The notes: a model not told the origin generated them from the sequence alone. A stretch of 14,111 bases of DNA from Bacillota bacterium (GCA_009781965.1 WQUS01000128.1:1-14111); one strand, 5' to 3'. Counted from the first letter of the stretch, positions 1 to 6,833 are shown. Numbers and translations are program-made.

Positions 1-90
1 TTGGGGGGCAGGTTACAGGAACAGGTTAAAGCTTTGTTGCTTACTATAACTGGGTTGGGGGTTGTGTTTTCCACCGCGCCAGCGGTTTAG
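1..90 (+). CDS. Possible C-terminal tail of an upstream protein (partial)
   Basis: Frame 1 is open from the first base to a TAG at 88-90 and gives 29 residues, of which a segment of about 18 (KALLLTITGLGVVFSTAPAV) is hydrophobic. The other two plus frames hit stops within the first 50 bases. This fits the end of a longer gene starting left of the window, perhaps ending in a membrane or buried helix. A GCGG/CCGC plus TCAAAA/TTTTGA dyad (82-110) overlaps the stop, but no T-run follows it. I do not recognise the family, and 29 codons open by chance is possible. Confidence 0.35.
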   Translation: MGGRLQEQVKALLLTITGLGVVFSTAPAV

Positions 91-183
91 TTCAAAATCT
101 TTTGATCCGCCGGGAGAGGGATTAAAATAATAGCACAAGAGGGGAATGAGAGCAGATCGCGTTATAGACAAATAATGATTTAA

Positions 184-205
184 TTGTTATGATTAATAGT
201 AACAA
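184..205. promoter_or_regulatory. Dyad TTGTTA-N10-TAACAA upstream of the orphan corrinoid gene
   Basis: Perfect 6-bp arms at 184-189 and 200-205 lie in the AT-rich leader of the corrinoid gene that starts at 308. The spacing suits a dimeric regulator, and the XRE protein encoded two genes downstream is a candidate. No clear -35/-10 pair was found between 91 and 307, and I see nothing else to name there. Short AT-rich dyads arise by chance, so confidence is low. Confidence 0.25.
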
Positions 206-307
206 AATTCAGAATTAACTACCTTGATTGCTTCCAAAAACATAAGCATTTTTTGTCCTGGTGCGTAAACTCGCTTGTAAGAAAAGTTTTTTGGGGGGGT
301 AGATAGA

Positions 308-973
308 ATGAGCGGTACCGTATCTTTAGAACAGGAACTGTTAGACAAGCTGAAAGAAGCGGTGGTTTTTTTTGATGAAAAGCAAATGGAGGATGCCATT
401 AAACAATGGCTGAAAAACGGCTACGACCCCGCCGTAGCTATTTTTAACGGGCTCTTGCCAGGCATGGAGGGAGTGGGCAAGCTTTACGAAGACCAGGTGT
501 ATTTTATCCCGGAAATGTTATTATGCTCCGAGGTGCTCTATAGAGGCCTGGAAATACTGTGGGCAATGGTGGATAAAAAGAAAGTTGTCTCTAAGGGTAC
601 GGTTGTGATCGGCGTGGTTAACGGTGATATTCACGATATTGGCAAAAATATTGTTAAGATTATGCTGGATATATCAGGCTTCCATATTTACGATCTGGGC
701 CGGGACGTGCCTTTCGAAAAATTTATTCGCACCGCGGAAATGGTAAAGCCGGACATTGTTTGTTTGTCCGCCATGATGACCACTACCATGTTTGAGATGA
801 GAAAGATCATTCGCATGTTTAACGAGCGCAACCCGGGCATCAGAATACTGGTCGGCGGCGCCCCGGTGTCTGAAAAATTCGCCCGCCAGTGGGGAGCCAG
901 CGGTTATGGCGAGGATGTCAATCATGCCTTGCAGATGGCGGTCAGTCTGATGAACCAGATCAAGGCCGGCTAG
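308..973 (+). CDS. Methyltransferase corrinoid protein (MttC/MtaC-like)
   Basis: A 221-residue cobamide-carrying protein of the kind that shuttles a methyl group between a substrate-specific methyltransferase and a second methyltransferase in the cytoplasm. Residues 5-90 form the helical cap domain. Residues about 95-218 form the Rossmann-like B12-binding domain with the DxHxxG motif DIHDIG at 107-112, whose His109 should be the lower cobalt ligand. The conserved LSAMMTTTM (153-161) and GGAPVSEKFA (183-192) segments are typical of the dimethylamine/trimethylamine corrinoid protein subfamily. Length is normal for the family. A run of seven G (293-299) serves as ribosome binding site 8 nt before the ATG. 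An adenosyltransferase gene and a regulator follow, but no cognate substrate methyltransferase is in view, so the methyl donor cannot be named. Family certain, substrate unknown. Confidence 0.93.
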   Translation: MSGTVSLEQELLDKLKEAVVFFDEKQMEDAIKQWLKNGYDPAVAIFNGLLPGMEGVGKLYEDQVYFIPEMLLCSEVLYRGLEILWAMVDKKKVVSKGTVVIGVVNGDIHDIGKNIVKIMLDISGFHIYDLGRDVPFEKFIRTAEMVKPDIVCLSAMMTTTMFEMRKIIRMFNERNPGIRILVGGAPVSEKFARQWGASGYGEDVNHALQMAVSLMNQIKAG

Positions 974-1050
974 GGTGATGCTTAATATTTGGCATTGGTT
1001 TCGATGAAAAGCGCCGATGAAAAATAAAAGCAAAGTGGGTTAAAATTAAA

Positions 1051-1587
1051 ATGGACGTTACTGAGGGCAAGTTGATTATTATTACCGGCGCCGGTAAAGG
1101 AAAAACGACTACAGCCCTAGGCGAGGCTTTAAGATTCTGCTTGAATGGCAAGAAGGTTTTGATTCTCCAATTCATTAAAGGAGCCAGAGTTTCCGGTGAA
1201 TTTAAGGCTGCTAAAAAATTGGGTCCTAATTTTGTCATTAAGCCAATGGGCCTGGGGTTTGTCAGATTTGCATCCGGAGAAAAAAAGGCGGAACACCAAG
1301 CAGCGGCGCACAAGGCTGTTCAAGCGGCTCAAGAAAGCATCTTATCCGGAGCATACGACTTAATTGTTTTGGATGAACTGCTGTACAGCATTGGCTTTGG
1401 ACTGATTCAAATGGAAGATGTAATTGCCGATTTGCTCAAACCCAAACCGAAACATTTGACTTTAATACTAACCGGGCGCAATGCTCCGCCGGAATTGGTG
1501 GACTTAGCGGATTACGTGATTGAGGCGCAAGGGCTGAAACATCCTTTTAAACAAGGGATACCGGCGCAAGTGGGCATAGAATTTTAA
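1051..1587 (+). CDS. Corrinoid adenosyltransferase, CobA/BtuR (CobO) family
   Basis: A 178-residue ATP:co(I)rrinoid adenosyltransferase homologue, expected to transfer the adenosyl group of ATP to the cobalt of a reduced corrinoid during synthesis or salvage. It shows the P-loop GAGKGKTT (residues 13-20), the QFIKG segment (40-44), a VLDE Walker B-like motif (about 106-109), LTGRNAP (about 140-146) and the closing KHPFKQGIPAQVGIEF, all hallmarks of the family. Length is close to the usual 170-200. It starts 77 nt after the corrinoid protein gene; the upstream GTGG is a poor ribosome binding site, so translation may be modest or depend on the preceding gene. Upstream ATGs in frame run into stops, so 1051 is the only sensible start. 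MtaC-type proteins do not themselves use adenosylcobamide, so the link to its neighbour is probably corrinoid supply or salvage (inference). Confidence 0.9.
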   Translation: MDVTEGKLIIITGAGKGKTTTALGEALRFCLNGKKVLILQFIKGARVSGEFKAAKKLGPNFVIKPMGLGFVRFASGEKKAEHQAAAHKAVQAAQESILSGAYDLIVLDELLYSIGFGLIQMEDVIADLLKPKPKHLTLILTGRNAPPELVDLADYVIEAQGLKHPFKQGIPAQVGIEF

Positions 1588-1589
1588 TA

Positions 1590-1609
1590 TCCGTCGCGCG
1601 ACATACGGA
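1590..1609. promoter_or_regulatory. GC-rich nested palindrome in the leader of the XRE regulator
   Basis: The 74-nt gap before the regulator gene contains the perfect 10-bp palindrome GTCGCGCGAC (1593-1602), nested inside TCCGT...ACGGA arms (1590-1594 and 1605-1609). It is much more GC-rich than its AT-rich surroundings. An autoregulatory operator is possible. No convincing -35/-10 pair accompanies it. Confidence 0.25.
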
Positions 1610-1661
1610 ACAGCTTGTTTATGACCGTGGTTAAAAATAGTTAATTGAGTTAAGGTGATAA

Positions 1662-2432
1662 TTGTTGAATTTGGGACAAAAAATTAGGGATTTAAGAAAA
1701 GAGCGTGGCCTGACCCTGGTTGATATCGCGTCCAAAATACAAGTTTCGCCCTCTTATTTGAGTGCGGTGGAACGCGGTTTAAGAAAACCGTCTATCCCAA
1801 TGTTGAAAAAAATAAGTGATTCTTTGAATGTTTCCGCAGCTTACCTGGTAGGTATAATGAACGATGCCGTTACGGCTGAAAAGATTCGGATGATGCGCGA
1901 AAGCAGGAATTTGAGCCTGAAGGATATCTCTGAAATTAGTGAGATCCCTTTATCTACGCTGAGAAAATTTGAATCCGGGATGGCCAAACCTGATGCGGAT
2001 GAGTTAGTAAAGTTGTCGGAGGCGTTAAATATTCCGATGCGCTATTTTCTGGATCAGGACGATAACAATAATGCTATTGGCTCCCGATTAAAAAAATTGC
2101 GCACCAACCAAGGCATGACTGCTACAGCTTTAGCGGATAAAGCAGGGGTGTCGCCCGGTTTGATCAGTCAGATTGAAAATGGCCAGACTACCCCTTTACT
2201 GCAAACCCTGGAGTCTTTAGCTGAAGCCTTGAATAGCTCGTTAAGCTATTTTTTGATGGAACAAGATGATGTTAAGGATCTCATTGCCACATTAAACCCC
2301 GATCTTTTGGATTTGCTGAGTGATCCTAAGGTTCAGGCAGTATTAAGGGTGGTCAAAGAATGCAACACAAATGAATTGAAATATATCATAAATTATATTC
2401 ATTTTTTTAAACGCAGCCGTAATCTTCTATGA
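1662..2432 (+). CDS. Transcriptional regulator with three tandem XRE (HTH_3) domains
   Basis: A 256-residue DNA-binding protein built from three consecutive XRE-type helix-turn-helix units: residues about 5-64 (IRDLRKERGLT...VSPSYLSAVERG), 73-131 (IRMMRESRNLS...IPLSTLRKFESG) and 139-199 (LKKLRTNQGMT...VSPGLISQIENG). All three keep the pattern of a basic helix, a recognition helix ending in E-(R/S/N)-G, and a hydrophobic L..ALN..YFL-type tail. A 56-residue helical C-terminus follows, with no recognisable ligand or cupin domain. Start: TTG at 1662 or TTG at 1665, both served by AAGGTGAT (1652-1659). It sits last in the + strand block after the corrinoid protein and adenosyltransferase, so local control of these genes or of the mta operon is the likeliest role (inference). 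Single-HTH or HTH-cupin forms are much more common than a triplicated one. Confidence 0.88.
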   Translation: MLNLGQKIRDLRKERGLTLVDIASKIQVSPSYLSAVERGLRKPSIPMLKKISDSLNVSAAYLVGIMNDAVTAEKIRMMRESRNLSLKDISEISEIPLSTLRKFESGMAKPDADELVKLSEALNIPMRYFLDQDDNNNAIGSRLKKLRTNQGMTATALADKAGVSPGLISQIENGQTTPLLQTLESLAEALNSSLSYFLMEQDDVKDLIATLNPDLLDLLSDPKVQAVLRVVKECNTNELKYIINYIHFFKRSRNLL

Positions 2433-2440
2433 CTTAGCCT

Positions 2441-2458
2441 GTTAATGATGACATTAAC
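2441..2458. terminator. Short hairpin between convergent genes
   Basis: GTTAATG (2441-2447) and CATTAAC (2452-2458) form a perfect 7-bp stem with an ATGA loop, 8 nt after the stop of the XRE gene. Its outer base touches the larger hairpin that follows. There is no T-run on either side, so intrinsic termination is uncertain; 3'-end stabilisation is an alternative. Confidence 0.35.
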
Positions 2459-2521
2459 CATCAATAGCGGTGAAGCAGGATGGTTTGGCAACCGGTGATT
2501 TTGCTTTACCGCTATTGATGG
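2458..2521 (+). repeat. Long, near-perfect inverted repeat / RNA hairpin
   Basis: Outer arms CCATCAATAGCGGT (2458-2471) and ACCGCTATTGATGG (2508-2521) match perfectly over 14 bp. Read as + strand RNA the stem continues through G2472-U2507 (wobble), AAGCA/UGCUU, two more G-U wobbles and A-U/U-A, giving about 24 nearly continuous pairs. It is capped by a GGTT-TGGC-AACC mini-stem with a 4-nt bulge. On the - strand the three wobbles become A-C mismatches. It lies 26 nt after the XRE gene and 6 nt from the stop of the convergent amidohydrolase gene. No T-run follows. It could be a bidirectional 3'-end structure, a small structured RNA, or a palindromic dispersed repeat; no target-site duplication is visible. 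Confidence 0.7.
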
Positions 2522-2526
2522 CACTG

Positions 2527-3519
2527 CTATAAATGTAATAATCGGCGCGCGTTGTCCTCATAGATTTTCTTTTTCGTCGAATCGGAGATGGCCATTTTCT
2601 CTATCCCGTTAATGGCCTCGCGAATCGAAACGTCTCCGTTTTCCACATCATACGGCATATCGGTACCAAAAAGCACGTGGTCTTCACCAAAAAATGCCAG
2701 TCCGCATTCCAGGGAATAATTGCTGTTGCCGTCCAAGGCGGTATCGGCATAGAACATCTTCAGATATTCTATGGGCTGTTTGGTCAGGCCTGGGAAAAAC
2801 TCGCCTTTAAGACGTTCAAGTCCATTATTGTAATGAGCAATGATGCGATCGGAGAAATAAGGGACCATGCCCCCCAAATGATGGGTTATAAACTTAATGG
2901 TTGGAAACTTTTCAAAGATGCCTGCGAAGACAAGCCTAATCATCGCTGCGGTGGTGTCGTAAGGCCAGCCGAATATTGAGAACAATTGGTTATAGGAAAC
3001 AGTCTCGGCAGCGAAATCAGGTTCGCCGGAACTGCGCATCGGATGAATCCAGATCGGTAAATCGAATTTGCTCATCATTTCATAAAGGGGCGTCATCTCA
3101 TCACAACTCATTGGCTTGCCGTTGACCCGGGTATAGACCTGAATACCCTTAAAACCAAGTTTTGTAATCGCCCGTTCAGTTTCCTGCAAAGCATAATCAA
3201 TATTGTTTAATGGTACATTGGCAATGGCGGCAATATGTTGAGGATATTTTGCCACTGCATCAGCCATCTCGTCGTTGCATAAACGAGTCAATTCCAATGC
3301 CTCTTCAGGGCTGACAATTTCCTCAATGGGCGGCATGGTGGTGGATATTACCTGCACCAAGTCTTCGTACGGCTCTAATTTTCGCATGCGCTCTTCGCAG
3401 TTGGTTAAAACCGGCCGTTTGTCCTGCACAGCCCTTTCAGTGGGAAATTTATCGGCGTATTTGTAGAGAGCTTCCTTATATTTGGGGAGCATTACATGGT
3501 TAAAAATATCAATTTTCAT
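2527..3519 (-). CDS. Amidohydrolase_2 / ACMSD-type metal-dependent hydrolase or decarboxylase
   Basis: A 330-residue TIM-barrel protein of the amidohydrolase-related group (COG2159) that includes aminocarboxymuconate-semialdehyde, gamma-resorcylate and 5-carboxyvanillate decarboxylases. Family signatures are IWIHPMR (His159), FITHHLGGMVPYF (His213/His214) and LFGTDMPYD (Asp287). The N-terminal metal motif, usually D-x-H-x-H, reads DIFNH here (Asp4 to His8), so Phe6 replaces the first histidine and only His8 remains. The ATG at 3519 has TGGAGG (3530-3535) 10 nt upstream. It is the last gene of a TAXI-TRAP operon, 79 nt after the permease, which suggests it acts on the imported compound. Decarboxylation of an aromatic or unsaturated carboxylate is a reasonable guess; hydrolysis is the alternative. 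Family sure, reaction unknown. Confidence 0.88.
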   Translation of the reverse strand: MKIDIFNHVMLPKYKEALYKYADKFPTERAVQDKRPVLTNCEERMRKLEPYEDLVQVISTTMPPIEEIVSPEEALELTRLCNDEMADAVAKYPQHIAAIANVPLNNIDYALQETERAITKLGFKGIQVYTRVNGKPMSCDEMTPLYEMMSKFDLPIWIHPMRSSGEPDFAAETVSYNQLFSIFGWPYDTTAAMIRLVFAGIFEKFPTIKFITHHLGGMVPYFSDRIIAHYNNGLERLKGEFFPGLTKQPIEYLKMFYADTALDGNSNYSLECGLAFFGEDHVLFGTDMPYDVENGDVSIREAINGIEKMAISDSTKKKIYEDNARRLLHL

Positions 3520-3598
3520 GTTTATAAAACCTCCATTTAAAATGTAATTAATTGTTTATAACATCCTTGATGAACCAAAGTACGGTTCTAACCTTTAC

Positions 3599-5557
3599 TT
3601 AACCAGCGGTTTTAAAAAGCTGTCCCAAGCCTCCCGCAGTGCGGGCCCGATGGATGACGACGGCTAATAATACAAGCAGTAAACCAATGATATCGGTTGT
3701 AATGCCGGGCTTGATCAGCAGCAGACCGCCGGAAAGGATAATTAATCTTTCCCATATCGTTGATTTTTTGAATATCCATCCCTGGATAGCCGAGGCAAAT
3801 GCCCAAACGCCAACCGCAGCGGCGGCTACTGTGACAAGGATCACCCATAGCGGACCGATACCCAGCAAAGACGGATCGAAGACGAACATATAAGGAACAA
3901 TATATATTGGCATAGCCAGCAAAAAAGCCGTTACTCCGGTGGAAAACATCTCGCCGCCGGCTACCGAGGCGGACACATAAGCTGAAATTGCCACCGGAGG
4001 TGTAATCATGCCGATAATACCAAATACAAAAACGAAGAAGTGAGCGGCAAGAGGACTGATGCCCATTTGAATAAGGGTTGGCGCTACCAAAACAGCCAGC
4101 GTAAGATAACAGGCTGTCGGAGTTAAGCCCAGTCCCAAAATGAAACTGGCTATCATGGTTAGGAACAGCAATAGCAATAAAGAACCGCCGGACAGCGAAA
4201 TTAACGTTTGTGACAATTTAACGCCCAGCCCGGTAACTTCAATAATGCCTACCACAATACCAACTGCGGCGCAGGTTATTGAAACTTCCAAAGAAGATCT
4301 GGCGCCAACATGCAATGCTTTGAGCAAACCGCGCCAATTTTCCCTGGTACTGGGAGCCAGCAAACTGCATATAATGACAGCGGCAATGCCAAACAAGGCC
4401 GCTCTGGATGGTGAGTAATGCTTGACTACCAGCAGATAGATCAGTAAAAACAATGGGGTAAATAAATGCCAACCGCGTTTAATAACAGATAAAACATTAG
4501 GCAGCTGGTCTTTGGCTATTCCTCCTAAGCCAAGCTTTTGCGCCTCAAAGTCAATAGCAAAAATTAGAGCCAGATAATATAAAATAGCAGGGATTACAGC
4601 CGCCGAAATTATTACACTGTAGGGGACCTGTAAATAGTCGGCCATAACAAAGGCCGCGGCGCCTAAAAAAGGCGGCATCAACATGCCGCCGGTGGAGGCA
4701 ACTGCTTCAATGGCCCCGGCCATCCTCGGCGAGTATCCTATTTGTTTCATCATGGGAATAGTGACTGAACCGATGGTAAGAATATTGGCCACAGAGCTGC
4801 CGGAAATGGTTCCAAAGCAGGCGCTGCCTATAACGCTCACTTTGGCGGGGCCGCCCCGGAAGCTGCCAAATAACCCGCTAGCCAAGTTAATAAATACTTG
4901 GCCGATGCCAGACAAGTTAAAAAACGAAGCAAACAGAACAAACATGAAAACGTCTGTGGATGATATGCCTAAAATGGTACCCCACATGCCATTACCGGAA
5001 ATGTAAATCAGGTTTGTAACTCTTTCCAGAGAAAACCCGCCGGTCCTTAAAACGCCGGGTAAATATACCGATACAAAGGGATAAGCAATAAACGCCATTA
5101 TAATGATGGGCAGAACCACCCCCATTAAACGACGCGTTGCTTCCAGAAGAAGTATTACCGCGACTATACCCAAGATTATTTCATAGGTTGTAGTTGCCCC
5201 GACTCTCATGGCCAGAGCTTCTTCGTTAAACTGCTGTTGATAAAATATATAACCGCAAAAACAGATAACCCCCAAAATAAATAACATGTCCAACAACGGT
5301 AATTTATTATTATCTGATTTATTCTTTCTCACGGGGTAAAGGAAAAAAGCCAAGACAAGCGCAAAGCTAAGGTGTATTGCACGGTGGGCATAAGGATTTA
5401 AATAAATGATCCCCAGGCTGATGGCAATCTGATAACAGCTCATGGCTACGGCAATCCCGATTACCAGTTTTGCCAGCCAGCCTTGAAAACTACGGTTACG
5501 TTCGCCGGTTTTTTCCGTAACCTTTATCTCAGAAGTTTCTATTTTTTCTTTTTCCAT
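3599..5557 (-). CDS. TRAP transporter permease, fused 4TM/12TM (DctQM-type)
   Basis: A 652-residue integral membrane protein that would form the sodium-driven (or proton-driven) channel of a TRAP uptake system. After a charged, cytosolic N-terminus (about 30 residues) come hydrophobic segments at about 31-160 corresponding to the small DctQ-like unit. The remainder is DctM-like, with the conserved GSACFGTISGSSVANILTIG, GGMLMPPFLGAAAFVMADYL and GLGLTPTACYLTLAVLVAP stretches and a final pair of helices. Such fused permeases typically pair with TAXI receptors, and one is encoded just upstream. I place the start at the ATG at 5557 because GGGTGG (5565-5570) sits 7 nt before it. The in-frame GTG at 5572 would add five residues but lacks a ribosome binding site. 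Substrate cannot be read from the sequence; TAXI systems often import dicarboxylates, amino acids or other organic acids. Confidence 0.93.
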   Translation of the reverse strand: MEKEKIETSEIKVTEKTGERNRSFQGWLAKLVIGIAVAMSCYQIAISLGIIYLNPYAHRAIHLSFALVLAFFLYPVRKNKSDNNKLPLLDMLFILGVICFCGYIFYQQQFNEEALAMRVGATTTYEIILGIVAVILLLEATRRLMGVVLPIIIMAFIAYPFVSVYLPGVLRTGGFSLERVTNLIYISGNGMWGTILGISSTDVFMFVLFASFFNLSGIGQVFINLASGLFGSFRGGPAKVSVIGSACFGTISGSSVANILTIGSVTIPMMKQIGYSPRMAGAIEAVASTGGMLMPPFLGAAAFVMADYLQVPYSVIISAAVIPAILYYLALIFAIDFEAQKLGLGGIAKDQLPNVLSVIKRGWHLFTPLFLLIYLLVVKHYSPSRAALFGIAAVIICSLLAPSTRENWRGLLKALHVGARSSLEVSITCAAVGIVVGIIEVTGLGVKLSQTLISLSGGSLLLLLFLTMIASFILGLGLTPTACYLTLAVLVAPTLIQMGISPLAAHFFVFVFGIIGMITPPVAISAYVSASVAGGEMFSTGVTAFLLAMPIYIVPYMFVFDPSLLGIGPLWVILVTVAAAAVGVWAFASAIQGWIFKKSTIWERLIILSGGLLLIKPGITTDIIGLLLVLLAVVIHRARTAGGLGQLFKTAG

Positions 5558-5619
5558 GTTGGTTCCACCCACATTCTATTTTTATGCCCTTGTTTGATTA
5601 CGAAATAGATGCTCTTAAA

Positions 5620-5667
5620 CTGGCGTTTTCAAGCGAGTATAAATTGTTCGCCGCTTGAAAACGCCGG
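5620..5667 (-). repeat. Intercistronic hairpin between TAXI receptor and TRAP permease genes
   Basis: Perfect 14-bp arms GGCGTTTTCAAGCG (5622-5635) and CGCTTGAAAACGCC (5652-5665) enclose a 16-nt loop; C5620-G5667 can extend the stem past a wobble. The structure begins 8 nt after the receptor stop codon and has no T-run behind it. It is therefore more likely an mRNA-stabilising or partial-attenuation element that lets the receptor be made in excess over the permease, an arrangement common in binding-protein operons. Confidence 0.7.
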
Positions 5668-5674
5668 ATTCAAG

Positions 5675-6703
5675 CTACTCTTTCCAAACCCCTTTTTCTT
5701 TAAAGTATTTAATAGCGCCCGGATGATATGGCAGCACCTTGGCGGTAATGACCGCATTTTCCACTGTATAATCCGCGCCCGCCGGAACGGCGGCTTTTAA
5801 AGCGTCAGTGTTGTCCATAATCGCCTTGGTGATTTGGTAAGCCATATCATCAGGCATATCAGCTCTGACTACGATGTGACTGTAATCTCCGGCTGATGTA
5901 ATATCTTTGTCCTGTCCTTTATTGTTGCCGGCTTTGATGGTAATGGCACTTAAAAATGGGTATTTATCTATGATATATTTAATCCCCTCTGCATCAACGC
6001 CAATCCAGTTGACGTCGGTTGAAGTGGCCAACTCGGTCAGCGCAGGCACGCCGCCCGTAGATATCGGCCAACAAACCCCGTCAAGGTGACCGTCTTTAAT
6101 TTGCTGCACGGCGTCATCCAAATTTTGAATTCTGCTTACCCCGGCCAGATCTGATTCCTTTATTTTGTAATACTCCAAAATAGCTAACCAAATATCATAG
6201 CCCATACCTGAACCTGGCGGATTGGATCCAATGCGCTTCCCTTTCAGGTCAGTCCAGTTTGCTATGCCGGAATCTTTAGGGGCAATGAGTATCCAAGTTG
6301 AAGGGTGGCCGGCAAAGAGTACTTTTATGTCATGAGGCTCTGTAAAAAACTTTTCACCCTTTAAAGCATAGTAAATATTTCCGCCATATGCGTAACCCAT
6401 TTGCAGTTCGTTGGCGCTCATCCGTTTGATATTTTCCACTGACGCGCCGGTAGGCTGGGCGGTAGCAGTGTAACCGGGGATGTTGTTGGTAATCAGTTCA
6501 GCCATTTTGATCCCTAAAGCATAAAATAAACTGCCGCTCGGGGCGGTGCCAATATTAATTTGCACCTTGGGAACAGTTTTGCTGTCGGCGCCTTGGTCCG
6601 GTTTAGCGGTGGTCTGGCTGGCGTTGCTGCCGCAAGCCGTAACGGTAAGAACTAGCAATAATAACAAAGTGACGGTAAAAACCAGTTTTTTAAGATTCTT
6701 CAT
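5675..6703 (-). CDS. TAXI-family TRAP transporter substrate-binding lipoprotein
   Basis: A 342-residue extracytoplasmic receptor. Residues 1-23 form a lipoprotein signal: basic MKNLKK, a leucine-rich core, then the lipobox VTAC with Cys24 as lipidation site, followed by a low-complexity Ser/Thr/Ala linker. The mature part begins with INIGTAPSGSLFYALG (about 49-64) and continues with the QPTGASVENIKRM and LQMGYAY segments typical of TAXI proteins, plus the later LKGKRIGSNPPGSG binding-loop region (about 153-166). Length matches the family. AAGGAGGT (6710-6717) is spaced 6 nt from the ATG, the strongest site in this operon. It is the first gene downstream of a TATAAT promoter that abuts that of a divergent LysR gene, so LysR-dependent induction is likely. 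Ligand unknown. Confidence 0.94.
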   Translation of the reverse strand: MKNLKKLVFTVTLLLLLVLTVTACGSNASQTTAKPDQGADSKTVPKVQINIGTAPSGSLFYALGIKMAELITNNIPGYTATAQPTGASVENIKRMSANELQMGYAYGGNIYYALKGEKFFTEPHDIKVLFAGHPSTWILIAPKDSGIANWTDLKGKRIGSNPPGSGMGYDIWLAILEYYKIKESDLAGVSRIQNLDDAVQQIKDGHLDGVCWPISTGGVPALTELATSTDVNWIGVDAEGIKYIIDKYPFLSAITIKAGNNKGQDKDITSAGDYSHIVVRADMPDDMAYQITKAIMDNTDALKAAVPAGADYTVENAVITAKVLPYHPGAIKYFKEKGVWKE

Positions 6704-6724
6704 ACAATGACCTCCTTATTTAAC

Positions 6725-6750
6725 ATAATATTTAGATTATTTAATATTAT
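6725..6750. promoter_or_regulatory. AT-rich palindrome overlapping the TAXI operon promoter
   Basis: ATAATATT (6725-6732) and AATATTAT (6743-6750) are perfect 8-bp arms with a 10-nt spacer; a second reading is ATAAT-N6-ATTAT (6725-6740). The right arm covers most of the -10 box of the TAXI promoter, and the rest lies in its early transcribed region, a position suited to repression. It could be bound by the divergently encoded LysR regulator or may simply be AT-rich sequence. Confidence 0.35.
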
Positions 6751-6774
6751 AAGCCGGGACATATAGACAAGCAA
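6746..6774 (-). promoter_or_regulatory. Sigma-A type promoter of the TAXI-TRAP-amidohydrolase operon
   Basis: Reading the - strand, TTGCTT (6774-6769) and a perfect TATAAT (6751-6746) are separated by exactly 17 nt. The predicted start point is about 35 nt upstream of the receptor ATG, leaving room for its AAGGAGGT site. The weak -35 box fits a promoter needing activation. Confidence 0.6.
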
Positions 6775-6793
6775 TTCAAAGTTGTCATATAAT
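6764..6793 (+). promoter_or_regulatory. Promoter of the LysR gene, back-to-back with the TAXI promoter
   Basis: TAGACA (6764-6769, 5 of 6 to TTGACA) and TATAAT (6788-6793) are separated by 18 nt, with an expected start near 6800. Its -35 box abuts and shares base 6769 with the -35 box of the opposite promoter, so one protein bound here could control both genes. Confidence 0.5.
6766..6786. promoter_or_regulatory. Candidate LysR operator: GACAA-N11-TTGTC
   Basis: Interrupted dyad with perfect 5-bp arms (6766-6770 and 6782-6786) and an 11-nt spacer, lying between the two divergent promoters. Interrupted dyads of about this spacing are characteristic of LysR-type recognition sites. Binding here would affect both the TAXI -35 region and the LysR core promoter. 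Confidence 0.4.
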
Positions 6794-6833
6794 CATTCTC
6801 AAAAGGAATAGTTGCGTAGTGAGGCATATAGCT

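Noticed and set aside
259..275. Sigma-54-like TGGTGC...CGC sequence before the orphan corrinoid gene
   Set aside because: The GG to GC distance is 13 rather than 12 bases and the -12 element lacks the TTGC form; no sigma-54 activator gene is present in the window.
1..307. Cobalamin riboswitch before the corrinoid protein gene
   Set aside because: I looked for the B12 box and the GC-rich core pairing and found neither; the same holds for 7737-8032.
674..1313. Antisense open frames over the corrinoid protein and adenosyltransferase genes
   Set aside because: They lie opposite well-supported genes, lack ribosome binding sites and have no family-like motifs; similar antisense frames elsewhere in the window were dismissed for the same reason.
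2458..2521. Miniature transposon bounded by the 14-bp inverted arms
   Set aside because: No target-site duplication flanks the arms (left TTAA, right CACT) and no transposase is nearby; dispersed copies cannot be tested from one window.
3572..3588. GAACC-N7-GGTTC dyad between permease and amidohydrolase genes
   Set aside because: Five-base arms with no T-run and no promoter elements; too weak to list as a regulatory site.
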